Assembly (NCBI RefSeq): GCF_042677045.1
Contig: NZ_JBHTIH010000002.1
Location: 620,001 to 684,000 of the forward strand
DNA: 64,000 bases
Source of the DNA: Lysobacter_K koreensis
Lineage (GTDB): Bacteria; Pseudomonadota; Gammaproteobacteria; Xanthomonadales; Xanthomonadaceae
Direction of reading: 5' to 3'
The first letter of the stretch is position 1, and each line of letters opens with the position of its first letter. The notes beneath the pieces are model-generated. The model did no database searches. It worked only from the letters and a program-made list of their open reading frames with translations, and was not told where the DNA came from. Positions 43,029 to 51,549 of the stretch are shown here, one piece after another. The translations under genes and the position numbers were made by a program.

Positions 43029-43678
43029 TTGGAATGGTTTATCAACGCGCGCGCCGCCGCGGCCGGCGCCTGCATCGCAACGAAGCCCGGCGTCCGGCGC
43101 ACGCGCGCGAGCCAGTCGCGGATCGCCGGGTACTCGCCCAGGTCGAAGCCGCCATCGCCGGCGACATCGGTGTAGGCGAACAACGCGATGTCGGCCACGC
43201 CGTAGTCGCCGCCGGTGAACCACGGTTGCGACGACAGGTGGCGCTCCATCACCGCCAAGGCCTGGTGGCCGCGCTCGCGCAGCTTCGGCAGGTCGGCGCG
43301 GCGCGGGGAATCGGCCGGCGTCCAGCCGCAGATGAACCGCGCGACCGCGATATAGGGCTCGTGGCTGTACTGCTCGAAGAACATCCAGCTCAGCGCCTGC
43401 GCGCGCTGCCAGCTGTCGGACGGCAGGTACGGCGAATCCTCGGCGAGGTAGCACAGGATCGCGTTCGACTCGGCCAGGACGCGGCCGTCGGCGAGCTCGA
43501 GCACCGGCACCTTGCCGTTCGGATTGCGGGTCAGGTACTCGGGGGTGCGCGTTTCGCCGGCGCTGCTGTCGACCTCGATCCAGCGGTAGTCTTTCTCGAG
43601 CCGGCGGCCGAGCTGCTCGAGCAGCAGGCGCAGCTTGTGGCAGTTACCGGAACTGGAGAACCCGTACACGGTGATCAT
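43025..43678 (-). CDS. Glutathione S-transferase family protein
   Basis: A 217-residue protein. The thioredoxin-like N domain (1-80) has VYGFSSSGNCHKLRLLLEQLG, the cis-proline in NGKVPVLELADG and the glutathione-contact LAESNAILCYLAE. The helical C domain includes WFTGGDYGVADIALFAYT. The cysteine in SGNC-H is not in the beta-class position, so the reaction type is uncertain. It probably detoxifies electrophiles in the cytoplasm. It lies next to the GNAT gene; the start is ATG 43678. Confidence 0.9.
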   Translation of the reverse strand: MITVYGFSSSGNCHKLRLLLEQLGRRLEKDYRWIEVDSSAGETRTPEYLTRNPNGKVPVLELADGRVLAESNAILCYLAEDSPYLPSDSWQRAQALSWMFFEQYSHEPYIAVARFICGWTPADSPRRADLPKLRERGHQALAVMERHLSSQPWFTGGDYGVADIALFAYTDVAGDGGFDLGEYPAIRDWLARVRRTPGFVAMQAPAAAARALINHSK

Positions 43679-44226
43679 GGCGATGCCCTGCGCCGCGCGC
43701 GCCAGTCCTCGCGCGTCTGCGCCCAGATGTCGATCCGCGCGTCCTCGGACGGCGGCGGCAACCTGCCCGGGCCGCGATGGCGCGATCCCAGCCGCTGCGC
43801 CAGCAGTTGCGAGGCGCGGTTGTCGGGGTCGATCGAATGGATCACCTCGTCCCAGCCGAGATGCTCGAAGGTCCAGTCGATCGCCGCGATCCCGGCCTCG
43901 GTCGCATACCCCTGGCCCCACGCCGAACGCTTGAACGCCCAGCCCACTTCGGTGCCCGGCCAGCCCTCGGGGTGCCAGGGGCCCATCTGCCCGATCCAGT
44001 GGCCGCTGGATTTCTCGACCACCGAGAACATCGCGAAGCCCTGGATGGCCCAGGCGCCCGGCATCTGCAGGAACCTGCGCCAGGCCGCCGCGCGCGGCAA
44101 CTTGCCGCCGATATGGCGCGCGGCCTCCTCGTCGCCGAGGAGTTCGGCGTAGCCGTCGAAATCCTGCAGTTGCGGCAGGCGCAGCAGCAGGCGGTTGGTC
44201 TCGAGTCGAATATCGGTTGCGGCCAA
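43675..44226 (-). CDS. GNAT-family N-acetyltransferase (RimJ/RimL-like)
   Basis: A 183-residue acetyltransferase of the Acetyltransf_3 type: LETNRLLLRLPQLQDFDGYAELL at the start, IGQMGPWHPEGWPGTEVGW in the middle, and the acetyl-CoA loop WGQGYATEAGIAAIDWTFEHLG near residue 120. No ATG or GTG precedes the conserved region; TTG 44226 has GAGGGA eight bases upstream and is the best start. The stop overlaps the GST start by four bases. Such enzymes acetylate amino groups of proteins, tRNA-linked or small molecules; the substrate is unknown. Confidence 0.85.
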   Translation of the reverse strand: MAATDIRLETNRLLLRLPQLQDFDGYAELLGDEEAARHIGGKLPRAAAWRRFLQMPGAWAIQGFAMFSVVEKSSGHWIGQMGPWHPEGWPGTEVGWAFKRSAWGQGYATEAGIAAIDWTFEHLGWDEVIHSIDPDNRASQLLAQRLGSRHRGPGRLPPPSEDARIDIWAQTREDWRARRRASP

Positions 44227-44289
44227 GGCGAAATCCCTCGTGACACGGCGCGGTGCGTAACCAGAAACCGGAAATTTTGCCCGCCCTTG

Positions 44290-44422
44290 CTCGTCATCCC
44301 CGCGAAAGCGGGGATCCAGCGACTTGGCTCTGGACAGACACTGTCGTGCCGAAAGAAGCGAAGTCACTGGATGTTCGGCTCCGCCGAATTGGAGCGGAGC
44401 CCGCTTTCGCGGGAATGACGAG
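44290..44422. repeat. REP-type inverted repeat doublet, copy 2
   Basis: Bounded by CTCGTCATCCCCGCGAAAGC and the complementary CGCGGGAATGACGAG. It contains GAAGCGAAGTCACTGGATGTT and GGCTCCGCCG, the same inner modules as 33961-34140 but in reversed order. It lies between the GNAT gene and the acyl-CoA dehydrogenase. Confidence 0.8.
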
Positions 44423-44429
44423 CTGAGAA

Positions 44430-45593
44430 TCAGAACGCGTTGATGCCGGTCAACTCGCGACCGACCACCAACTGGTGCACCGTCTCGGTGCCTTCGTAGG
44501 TGATGACCGACTCGAGGTTGAGCGCATGCCGGATCGCGCAATGCTCGGTGGTGATGCCGGCGCCGCCGAGCAGGTCGCGGCACTCGCGGGCGATGTCTAT
44601 GGCCATGCGGCAGTTGTTCCACTTCGCCAGTGAGACCTGGGTCGGCGCCATGTTGCCGGCATCCTTCAGCCGACCCAATTGCACGACCAGCAGCTGCGCC
44701 ATGGTGATGCGGCGCGCCATGTCGGCCAGCTTGAGCTGCGCGCTCTGCGTGGCCGCCACCGGGCGGTCGAACAGGATGCGTTCCTTGGAGTAGTTCAGCG
44801 CCTCGTCGAGGCAGGCGATCGCCGCGCCGATCGGTCCCCAGGTGATGCCGTAGCGCGCCTGGGTCAGGCAGCCCAGCGGCCCCTTGAGACCCTTCACGTT
44901 CGGCAGCCGGCTGGCGTCGGACACGCGCACGTTGTCGACGAACAGCGACGACGTTACCGACGCGCGCAGGCTCATCTTGTGCTTGATCTCCTGGGCGGCG
45001 AAACCCGGGGTGCCCTTCTCGACGATGAAGCCCTGGATGCCGTCGTCGGTCTGCGCCCAGACGATGGCGATGTCGGCGACATTGCCGTTGGTGATCCACA
45101 TCTTGGAGCCGTTGAGTACCCAGTCGCCGCCGTCCTTCTTGGCATGCGTTTTCATGTTGCCCGGGTCGGAACCGCCGTGCGGCTCGGTCAGGCCGAAGCA
45201 GCCGATCACCTTGCCCGCGGCCATGTCCGGCAGCCAGCGCTGCTTCTGCTCTTCCGAGCCGTAGGCGTAGATCGGGTACATGCACAGCGAGCTCTGCACG
45301 CTCACGAAGCTGCGGATGCCGCTGTCGCCGCGCTCGAGCTCCTGGCAGATCAGGCCGTAGCTGACCGCGTTCAGGCCGTGGCCACCGTACTGCTCGGGCA
45401 GGGTCGAGCCGAGCAGGCCCAATTCGGCGATCTCGGGGATCAGTTCCTTCGGAAACCGGCCCTCGTCGAAGGCGTCGCCGATGATCGGCAGCACGCGCTC
45501 GTCGGTGAACCGCGCCACCGTGTCCTGCACAGCACGCTCCTCCTCGGTGAGCAGGGAGCGGACGTCGTACAGGTCGTAGGGATGCAGGGCCAT
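44430..45593 (-). CDS. gcdH: Acyl-CoA dehydrogenase, glutaryl-CoA dehydrogenase type
   Basis: A 387-residue flavoprotein. It has the FAD-binding CFGLTEPHGGSDPGNMKTHA and MWITNGNVADIAIVWAQ segments, an RASVTSSLFVDNVRV stretch, and the ending LNLESVITYEGTETVHQLVVGR, where the glutamate of YEGTE is the expected catalytic base. This ending is characteristic of the glutaryl-CoA group (lysine/tryptophan breakdown), but an isobutyryl- or other acyl-CoA specificity cannot be excluded. No adjacent pathway genes. ATG 45593 gives the conserved start. Confidence 0.85.
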   Translation of the reverse strand: MALHPYDLYDVRSLLTEEERAVQDTVARFTDERVLPIIGDAFDEGRFPKELIPEIAELGLLGSTLPEQYGGHGLNAVSYGLICQELERGDSGIRSFVSVQSSLCMYPIYAYGSEEQKQRWLPDMAAGKVIGCFGLTEPHGGSDPGNMKTHAKKDGGDWVLNGSKMWITNGNVADIAIVWAQTDDGIQGFIVEKGTPGFAAQEIKHKMSLRASVTSSLFVDNVRVSDASRLPNVKGLKGPLGCLTQARYGITWGPIGAAIACLDEALNYSKERILFDRPVAATQSAQLKLADMARRITMAQLLVVQLGRLKDAGNMAPTQVSLAKWNNCRMAIDIARECRDLLGGAGITTEHCAIRHALNLESVITYEGTETVHQLVVGRELTGINAF

Positions 45594-45690
45594 GGCGAAC
45601 TCGGCGAGGGAAAAAGAACGCCATTGTAATGGCCACGCCGAGCCCACGGCACCCCAGGCGTTTACCGCCAGCGCCCCGCCCGAAGGCTCC

Positions 45691-45723
45691 CCAAAAGAAA
45701 CGGGGCCGGATGATCCGGCCCCG
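45691..45723 (-). terminator. Terminator of the glycine-zipper gene
   Basis: Stem CGGGGCCGGA (45701-45710) and TCCGGCCCCG (45714-45723), with a three-base loop. On the minus strand it is followed by TTTCTTTT. It lies 28 bases past the stop of the gene at 45751-46578. Confidence 0.85.
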
Positions 45724-45750
45724 TCGGGGTGTTGCTGCTATGCGCTGCGA

Positions 45751-46578
45751 TCAGCCGCGGGTGCTGTCGACGCTGGCCGCTGCGGCGGTCTGGGTGACCA
45801 CCTGGCCGTCGATGACCGGCAGGCGCTGGGCCGGGCGATCGTCGAGGCGGATGGTCTGCTCCTGGCCCTGGTAGCGGTAGGTCACGTCGTAACCCACGAC
45901 CTGGTCCTCGCTGCCCAGCGAGATGCGGTTGCCCGGCTTGCTGCCGGTGCGCATCGTGCCGGTGGTGCCGTCCGGGTTGCGGTAGGTCACGTTGTAGCCG
46001 ACTACGCGCGAGGACTGCGAGCTGGACTGCACGGTGCGGCACTGGCGGTCGGTGCGGGTGACCACGCGGCCACCGACGTGGTTGCGGTCGACGCGGTTGC
46101 CGACGAAGCCACCGGCCACGGCGCCGGCTGCGGTCGCGGCCTTCTTGCCGTTGCCGCCACCGACCTGGTTGCCCAGCAGGCCACCGATCACGGCGCCGGC
46201 GACGGTGCCACCGACATTGCCGTCGCGCTCCGGCGCGCGCTCCTGCACCACCACGTCCTCGCAGACTTCGCGCGGGGTCGAGGTGGTGCTGGTCTCGCGC
46301 ACCGGGTCGGTACCGATCACGGTCGCATAGAGCTTCTGCTTCTCGTTGATCGGCTTGACGTTGACCACGTCGGCATACTCGACGCGGCCGGGCTGGGCGT
46401 CGATCGCGCCATTGGACGCGACGTCGCCGGTCAGGTTGGTCGCCAACGCGCCAGCGGCCGGCGCGGTGGTGAACGCGGTATCGCCGGCATCGTTGCCGCG
46501 GAAGCTGTTGTACGCCGCAACGGCGACACCGCCGACCAGCAACGAAGCGAGCGGGACAGCAAGCATGTTCTTGTTCAT
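45751..46578 (-). CDS. Glycine-zipper 2TM-domain envelope protein
   Basis: A 275-residue secreted or membrane protein. An N-terminal hydrophobic helix (MLAVPLASLLVGGVAVAAY) follows the KNK start. The glycine zipper GGTVAGAVIGGLLGNQVGGGNGKKAATAAGAVAGGFVGN (about residues 125-165) is of the 17-kDa antigen/SlyB type. Two related YDVTYRYQGQ / YNVTYRNPDG repeats lie in the C-terminal half, as in several Xanthomonad homologues. AGGAGG stands seven bases before ATG 46578. It probably sits in the periplasm or outer membrane. Confidence 0.8.
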   Translation of the reverse strand: MNKNMLAVPLASLLVGGVAVAAYNSFRGNDAGDTAFTTAPAAGALATNLTGDVASNGAIDAQPGRVEYADVVNVKPINEKQKLYATVIGTDPVRETSTTSTPREVCEDVVVQERAPERDGNVGGTVAGAVIGGLLGNQVGGGNGKKAATAAGAVAGGFVGNRVDRNHVGGRVVTRTDRQCRTVQSSSQSSRVVGYNVTYRNPDGTTGTMRTGSKPGNRISLGSEDQVVGYDVTYRYQGQEQTIRLDDRPAQRLPVIDGQVVTQTAAAASVDSTRG

Positions 46579-46752
46579 GTGGAGCCTCCTGCAGCGGGTT
46601 TGCACCGCGGTTTTGTGGACGGCGCCATTGCACCACCGGCTCCCTGAACGGGTCCCGATTTTTTAACAAGAAGCTGTCGCAAATGTGAACCCGGTACGGT
46701 CGCGTGCTAGCGTCGACCCGGTATCTGCTGCATTTATTAGGGAGTGCACCAA

Positions 46753-46971
46753 ATGGCCAGTCCGCTGTTGCTGCCGTTGCTCAACTGGGCGCGAAAGCTG
46801 CGCTACCCGACCTTGTTCAAACTCACCGCGGCGTTGTTCGCGTTGACGATGCTGATGCCGGACCCGCTCCCGTTCGTCGACGAGATCCTGCTCGGCCTGG
46901 GCACCTTGCTGCTGGCCAACTGGAAGAACCGCAAGGGCACGATCGAACCGCCCTCCCCGACCTCGCGCTGA
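46753..46971 (+). CDS. Small membrane protein (DUF6116-like)
   Basis: A 72-residue protein with two hydrophobic stretches, FKLTAALFALTMLMPDPLPFVD and EILLGLGTLLLANW, linked by a PDPLPF(V/I)DE turn that is conserved in the small DUF6116-type family of this order (from memory). A GTG at 46744 is an alternative start. It is followed six bases later by the TatD gene, probably in one transcript. Function unknown. Confidence 0.7.
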   Translation: MASPLLLPLLNWARKLRYPTLFKLTAALFALTMLMPDPLPFVDEILLGLGTLLLANWKNRKGTIEPPSPTSR

Positions 46972-46977
46972 GCGGCC

Positions 46978-47775
46978 ATGCGCGCCGATCCGCTGCTGGT
47001 CGACAGCCACAGCCACCTGGACGCGGCCGAGTTCGACGCCGATCGCGACCGGGTGATCGCCCGCGCGCAGGCCGCCGGTGTCACCCGCCAGGTCGTGCCG
47101 GCGATCGACGCCGCCGGCTGGCCGAAGCTGCGCTCGATCTGCGCGGCCGCCACCGGCCTGTACCCGGCGTACGGGTTGCACCCGATGTACCTCGCGGCGC
47201 ATCGCGACGCGCATCTGGACGAGTTGCGCGGGTGGATCGAACGCGAGCGACCGCTCGCAATCGGCGAGTGCGGGCTGGATTACTTCGTCGAGGGACTGGA
47301 CCCGCAGGCCCAGCTGCATTTCTTCGAAGCGCAACTGCGGCTGGCGCGCGAGTTCGAGCTGCCGGTGATCGTGCACGCGCGGCGCGCGGTGGACGCGGTG
47401 ACCGCCGCGATCCGCCGTGTCGGCAAGCTGCGCGGCGTGGTCCACAGCTTCCCGGGCAGCCCAGAGCAGGCCCGGCAGCTGGCCGACCTCGGCTTCCTGC
47501 TCGGGCTCGGCGGCCCGGTGACCTACGATCGCGCCAACCGCCTGCGCAAACTCGCCGCGGAGGTGCCGCTGGACTGGTTGCTGCTGGAAACCGACGCACC
47601 CGACCAACCCGACGCCGACCACCGCGGCCAGCGCAACGAACCGGCGCTCCTGCCGCGGGTACTGGAGACCATTGCCGGCCTGCGCGGGGTTTCGCTCGAT
47701 GAGGTGGCCAGCGCGACCACCCGCAACGCCGAGCGGCTGTTCGGCTTGCCTGCGGTCGACAGCCGCACCGCCTAG
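46978..47775 (+). CDS. TatD-family metal-dependent hydrolase
   Basis: A 265-residue TIM-barrel hydrolase. Metal ligands are in DSHSHLDAAEFD near residue 10, the glutamate in IGECGLDYF near 94, histidines in VIVHARRA and VVHSFPG, and the aspartate in LLLETDAPD near 205. TatD proteins are 3'-5' exonucleases acting on single-stranded DNA or RNA, implicated in DNA damage handling. Complete and of normal length. Confidence 0.94.
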   Translation: MRADPLLVDSHSHLDAAEFDADRDRVIARAQAAGVTRQVVPAIDAAGWPKLRSICAAATGLYPAYGLHPMYLAAHRDAHLDELRGWIERERPLAIGECGLDYFVEGLDPQAQLHFFEAQLRLAREFELPVIVHARRAVDAVTAAIRRVGKLRGVVHSFPGSPEQARQLADLGFLLGLGGPVTYDRANRLRKLAAEVPLDWLLLETDAPDQPDADHRGQRNEPALLPRVLETIAGLRGVSLDEVASATTRNAERLFGLPAVDSRTA

Positions 47776-47788
47776 ATGCGGGGATCGC

Positions 47789-48604
47789 CTAGACGGCTTT
47801 CCCGCGCGGCTTCAACAGCAGTTCCAGCGCCCTGCCCACCGCCGCGAAAGCAAACGCGCCGGTTATGTGCGTCGCCGCGCCCAGGCCGGCGCCGCAATCG
47901 AGCTTCAGGGCCGCGTCGCCGGCCACCGGCGGGCGCAGCCCGCACACGCTGCCATCGGCCTGCGGGTACTGCACGTTCTGCAGCGAGTAGATCGCGCTGA
48001 TGCCGAAGTAGCGGTCGGCGTTCTTCGGGAAGTTGAACTCGCCGCGCAGTTTGCGCCGGATCAACGCCAGCATCGCATCGTGCTCGGTGCGCGACAGGTC
48101 GCGCACCCGCACCAGGGTGGTGTCGGTGCGCCCGCCGGCCGAGCCGACCACGATCAGCGGCAGCTTGCGCCGCCGGCACCACGCGATCAACTCGACCTTG
48201 CTGCGGAAACTGTCGCAGGCGTCCAGCACCAGGTCGAAGCCGCGATCGAGCAAGGCCTCCACGTTGCCGGCGGTGAGGAACTCGGCGATCGCCTCGACAC
48301 TCACCTGCGGGTTGATCGCGCGGCAGCGTTCGGCCATCGCCTCGACCTTGGCGCGTCCGAACTGGCCCTCGTGCGCGGGCAGCTGGCGGTTGGTGTTCGA
48401 GACGCAGATGTCGTCGGCGTCGATCAGGGTCAGGTGGCCGATGCCGCTGCGCGCCAGCGCCTCCACCGCCCACGAGCCGACCCCGCCCATGCCGACCACG
48501 GCGATCCGGCAGCCGGCGAAGCGCGCGAGCGCGCCCGCACCGTACAGGCGGTCGATGCCGGAAAAACGTTCGCGCCACGAGGCATCAAGAAGGACTGGTT
48601 GCAT
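47789..48604 (-). CDS. tcdA: tRNA threonylcarbamoyladenosine dehydratase
   Basis: A 271-residue E1-like enzyme that cyclises t6A at tRNA position 37 to ct6A using ATP. It begins RERFSGIDRLYGAGAL, has the ATP-binding AVVGMGGVGSWAVEALARSGIG near 35-56, then DADDICVSNTNRQLPA and DACDSFRSKVELIAWC, all TcdA/CsdL features. It converges on tatD, separated by 13 bases. Confidence 0.94.
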   Translation of the reverse strand: MQPVLLDASWRERFSGIDRLYGAGALARFAGCRIAVVGMGGVGSWAVEALARSGIGHLTLIDADDICVSNTNRQLPAHEGQFGRAKVEAMAERCRAINPQVSVEAIAEFLTAGNVEALLDRGFDLVLDACDSFRSKVELIAWCRRRKLPLIVVGSAGGRTDTTLVRVRDLSRTEHDAMLALIRRKLRGEFNFPKNADRYFGISAIYSLQNVQYPQADGSVCGLRPPVAGDAALKLDCGAGLGAATHITGAFAFAAVGRALELLLKPRGKAV

Positions 48605-48685
48605 GCGTGCATTGTAGGCGGCGGCCGCGACCGGGCCGCGCGGGACTGCATGCTATCGTCGCGCCAACCTCGACGGAGACACCGC

Positions 48686-49141
48686 ATGAGCACGACGGCC
48701 CCGACCCAGCCCAGCCGCACGCACGCGGCCAAGAAGTACTTGTTCCTGTTCCTGCTGGGCCTTGCGGTGGGCGCGTTCGCGGTGGTGATGGTCATGCGCA
48801 GCCTGGAAGCACGAAAGACCTGGAGCGACCACTACCCCGATGCCGCGATGCACTACATGCAGGCGCAGGTGGCGCAGCTCGATGCCAGCGTTGAGACCAA
48901 CCGCTGCGCCGCCACCGAGACCCTGCCGCGCCTCAAGGCGCTGCGCACGGTGGCCGACGATCTGGAACTGGCGTTTCCGGGCCTGCGCGATGACAAGCGC
49001 TTCGTCGGGCACGCCAGCAAGCTGCGCGGCACGCTGGATGCGGCGCTGGCGTCGCCACCGCTGAGCTGCGAGGGCGTGACCAAGCTGATGGCCGGGATCG
49101 GCGCGGACTGCAAGGCGTGCCACCAGGATTTCCGCAACTGA
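48686..49141 (+). CDS. Membrane-anchored monoheme c-type cytochrome-like protein
   Basis: A 151-residue protein. An N-terminal signal-anchor (KYLFLFLLGLAVGAFAVVMVM, about 18-38) precedes a helical domain. The single heme motif CKACHQDF sits at the extreme C terminus. This resembles the four-helix cytochrome c' plan, where the CxxCH lies near the end, but sequence identity beyond that is not evident to me. The periplasmic domain would bind one heme c. Electron partner unknown. Confidence 0.75.
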   Translation: MSTTAPTQPSRTHAAKKYLFLFLLGLAVGAFAVVMVMRSLEARKTWSDHYPDAAMHYMQAQVAQLDASVETNRCAATETLPRLKALRTVADDLELAFPGLRDDKRFVGHASKLRGTLDAALASPPLSCEGVTKLMAGIGADCKACHQDFRN

Positions 49142-49261
49142 AGAGCGCCTCGCCGACTGCGCGCTGAACGCGGCGCGGCGATTGATCGGTTGTTCACGGA
49201 CCCACGACTAGGTTGAGCACGCTGGCGAATACCGCCATCCACCCACCTGCTGGAGATCCAC

Positions 49262-49741
49262 ATGAACAACACGAATCTTCGTCTGCTCGGCGTGGCGGCT
49301 GCCGCCTCTTTCGCGCTCGCCGGTTGTGCGACGTCTGGCTACGGTTCCGCCGGAGCCGGTGCCGGCTATGGCACGTCTCCGGGCTACGGCAGCAGCACCG
49401 CCAATTGCTACGACTGCGGCGTGATTACCCGCATCGAAGCGTTCGACAGCGGCCGCGCGCCCAACGCCACTGGCGCCGTGCTCGGTGGCCTGGTCGGCGC
49501 CGCCGCCGGCCGCGAGCTGGCCGATGACAAGAGCGACGGCCGCCAGAACACCGCCACCGTCGCCGGTGCCGTGGCCGGCGCGGTCGCCGGCAACGCGATC
49601 CAGAACGCCAACCAACGCAAGTACAACGTCTATGTCCGCATGAATGACGGCCGCACCACGACGGTCACGATGACCAGCGTGGGCGGTTTTCAGGTGGGCT
49701 CCACGGTCCGGGTCCAGAACGGCCGCCTCTACGCGCGCTGA
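49262..49741 (+). CDS. Glycine-zipper outer-membrane lipoprotein (SlyB-like)
   Basis: A 159-residue lipoprotein. The signal peptide ends at the lipobox LAGC with Cys22. A glycine- and tyrosine-rich linker leads to a glycine-zipper region AVLGGLVGAAAGRELADD and VAGAVAGAVAGNAIQ. The C-terminal strand region VYVRMNDGRTTTVTM resembles SlyB/Pcp proteins that stabilise the outer membrane under stress. Residue after Cys22 is Ala, consistent with export to the outer membrane by Lol. Confidence 0.86.
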   Translation: MNNTNLRLLGVAAAASFALAGCATSGYGSAGAGAGYGTSPGYGSSTANCYDCGVITRIEAFDSGRAPNATGAVLGGLVGAAAGRELADDKSDGRQNTATVAGAVAGAVAGNAIQNANQRKYNVYVRMNDGRTTTVTMTSVGGFQVGSTVRVQNGRLYAR

Positions 49742-49761
49742 TTCCGGTCTGTCGAAAGGAC

Positions 49762-49799
49762 GCAAGGAAACGGCCCGCACTCGCGGGCCGTTTCCTTGC
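49762..49799 (+). terminator. Terminator of the SlyB-like gene
   Basis: A perfect 17-bp stem (49762-49778 with 49783-49799, core AACGGCCCGC) around a four-base loop, 21 bases after the stop. No pronounced T-run follows. Confidence 0.75.
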
Positions 49800-49917
49800 C
49801 GGCAACTCAAGGCATGGGAACTGCACGGCGTGGACCGGAGACATAAGAAAAACCGGCCCTAACCCGGGTCTTCTGCCGTCATGACCGCCTCGCGACCGGG
49901 CAATCGATTGTCATGGC

Positions 49918-50113
49918 TTACATCGCCTCGACGGCGTCCCCCGGCAGACACGTTTGGCCCTGGGCGACGACGAAGCTGACCTGCTGGCCTTCCTTCAGGC
50001 TCTTGGAGCCGTGGGACTGGATCGCGCGAAGTTGGACGAACGCTTCCTCGCCGTTCTCGCGGCTGATGAAGCCGAAGCGTGTGGCGTCGCTGAGCGGGCC
50101 TTTTCTTCGACAC
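49918..50113 (-). pseudogene. Decayed cold-shock (csp) gene copy
   Basis: On the minus strand, codons from about 50060 to the TAA at 49918-49920 read FGFISRENGEEAFVQLRAI and continue SHGSKSLKEGQQVSFVV, nearly the same as the intact csp at 51550-51759. The first part, which should be MSNRETGTVKWFNDAKG, is shortened and scrambled. The conserved frame meets an upstream TGA with no start codon between; the GTG at 50113 is in another frame. HF of the RNP2 motif VFVHF is changed to QL. A degraded match of the csp terminator lies at about 49848-49872, so gene and terminator were duplicated together. Confidence 0.82.
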
Positions 50114-50288
50114 TGTCAGCGCGAAGGATCCGCCACACACCCCGAAGCCCAGCCGGCCCCCTTGTCCGGCTCGCTCGCCGGTTTGACGCCAGATGTTGCG
50201 CTGCACCGTGCAATCCAGCCGGCCTCGCGACTACCGTCGCGGGTCCACGCGCCGTGGACGTCGTTACCTTGTCCCCGGGGGTTATCGA

Positions 50289-51410
50289 ATGAAGCTTCGC
50301 CTCATGCACGTCATGTCGGGCAGTGCGGTCCTGGCCGGCGCCATCGCCGCAGCCGTGGCCGCGCCGCCGGCATCCAAAGTCAATCCGCTGCGCGTGAGCA
50401 TGCTCGCCGCTTCGGGCAGTGCCGCCGACTTCCTCGGCGCGGTCGAGATCACGATCACCAACACCAGCCGGCACACGGTGCGCCTGCCCCGCTGGCAGCT
50501 GCCGTCCGACTACATCGACGCCAAGCTGTTCAACGTCAGCCTCGATGGCGTGCCGGTCCAGTACGAAGGGCCGATGTTCAAGCGCGGGCTGCCGCAGGCG
50601 GCCGACTTCGCGATCCTGCGCGCGGGCGAGACCTACCGCACGGTGGTGGACCTCTCGGCCGCCTACGACCTGTCGCGGACGGGCCAGTACACCGTCAGCT
50701 TCAACTCGCCGCTGCAGCACGCGTCCACCTCCGATGGCGCGATGCTCAGGCAGCACAACGGCCTGCCGATGATGGCCCAGAGCGCACCGCTGCGGCTGTG
50801 GGTGGACGGCAGCGGCCAGTTGGACGCAGCCAAGGGGCCGACCGCGTCGGCATCGGCGAAGAAGCCACCGCCGAGCGGCGGCGGCACCGTGGTCAACGGC
50901 GTCACCTACAAGGGCTGCACCACCACCCAGACCAACACCGCCGGCAACGCCGTGGTCTCGGCGCGCGGCTACTCCGAGAACGCGAAGGGCTACCTGGCTT
51001 CGAGCACGGTCGGCCCGCGTTACACGACCTGGTTCGGCGGCTACACCTCGCAGCGCTACAGCACAGCCAGCCAGCACTTCGTGTCCATTGACGGCGCGAT
51101 GGACCAGAGCGGCGGCCAGATCACCATCAACTGCGGCTGCAACCAGAGCGCCTACGCCTACGTCTATCCGACCCGACCGTACGAGATCTTCGTCTGCCGC
51201 GCATTCTGGACCGCACCGCTGACCGGCACCGACTCCAAGGCCGGCACGCTGATCCACGAGATGAGCCACTTCAACGTCGTCGCCGGCACCGATGACGTGG
51301 TCTATGGGCAGGCGGGTGCCAGGCAGCTGGCCATCAGCGACCCGGCCGCCGCGCTCAACAACGCCGACAGCCACGAGTACTTCGCCGAGAACACGCCCTC
51401 GCAGAACTGA
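50289..51410 (+). CDS. M35-family (peptidyl-Lys type) metalloendopeptidase
   Basis: A 373-residue secreted protease. Signal peptide at residues 1-25 ending VAAPPA. An Ig-like propeptide or accessory domain follows at about 30-170, with ITITNTSRHTVRLPRWQLP and AGETYRTVVDLSAAYD. The catalytic domain has the aspzincin zinc site HEMSH near 325 and GTDDVVYG, whose aspartate supplies the third ligand. Further M35 marks are CNCG-like INCGCNQ and NADSHEYFAEN. A glycine/proline linker separates the domains. Related fungal and bacterial enzymes cut before lysine. Likely extracellular, for nutrition or attack on other cells. Confidence 0.88.
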   Translation: MKLRLMHVMSGSAVLAGAIAAAVAAPPASKVNPLRVSMLAASGSAADFLGAVEITITNTSRHTVRLPRWQLPSDYIDAKLFNVSLDGVPVQYEGPMFKRGLPQAADFAILRAGETYRTVVDLSAAYDLSRTGQYTVSFNSPLQHASTSDGAMLRQHNGLPMMAQSAPLRLWVDGSGQLDAAKGPTASASAKKPPPSGGGTVVNGVTYKGCTTTQTNTAGNAVVSARGYSENAKGYLASSTVGPRYTTWFGGYTSQRYSTASQHFVSIDGAMDQSGGQITINCGCNQSAYAYVYPTRPYEIFVCRAFWTAPLTGTDSKAGTLIHEMSHFNVVAGTDDVVYGQAGARQLAISDPAAALNNADSHEYFAENTPSQN

Positions 51411-51440
51411 TCCACCCGCAGGTCAAGGCGATGCCCGAAC

Positions 51441-51458
51441 GGCCCGCACCCGCGGGCC
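51441..51458 (+). terminator. Hairpin downstream of the M35 protease gene
   Basis: GGCCCGC (51441-51447) pairs with GCGGGCC (51452-51458) around a four-base loop, 31 bases after the protease stop. It lacks a T-run. Confidence 0.5.
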
Positions 51459-51471
51459 ATTCGCTCCGGGC

Positions 51472-51498
51472 AAGAAAAAACCCGGCCGGAGCCGGGTT
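51472..51498 (-). terminator. Terminator of csp
   Basis: AACCCGGC-loop-GCCGGGTT stem (51479-51498). On the minus strand it is followed by an uninterrupted T-run (complement of AAAAAA). It lies about 50 bases past the csp stop. Confidence 0.85.
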
Positions 51499-51549
51499 CA
51501 ATCCTGGATGCTCATCGCATCGCGGCGGGTCATCGCTCGGTCAGTGCAC

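Noticed and set aside
49859..50206. A 115-codon minus-strand frame over the csp remnant
   Set aside because: It reads the csp homology in the wrong frame; the conserved frame has no start codon, so a pseudogene was called instead.
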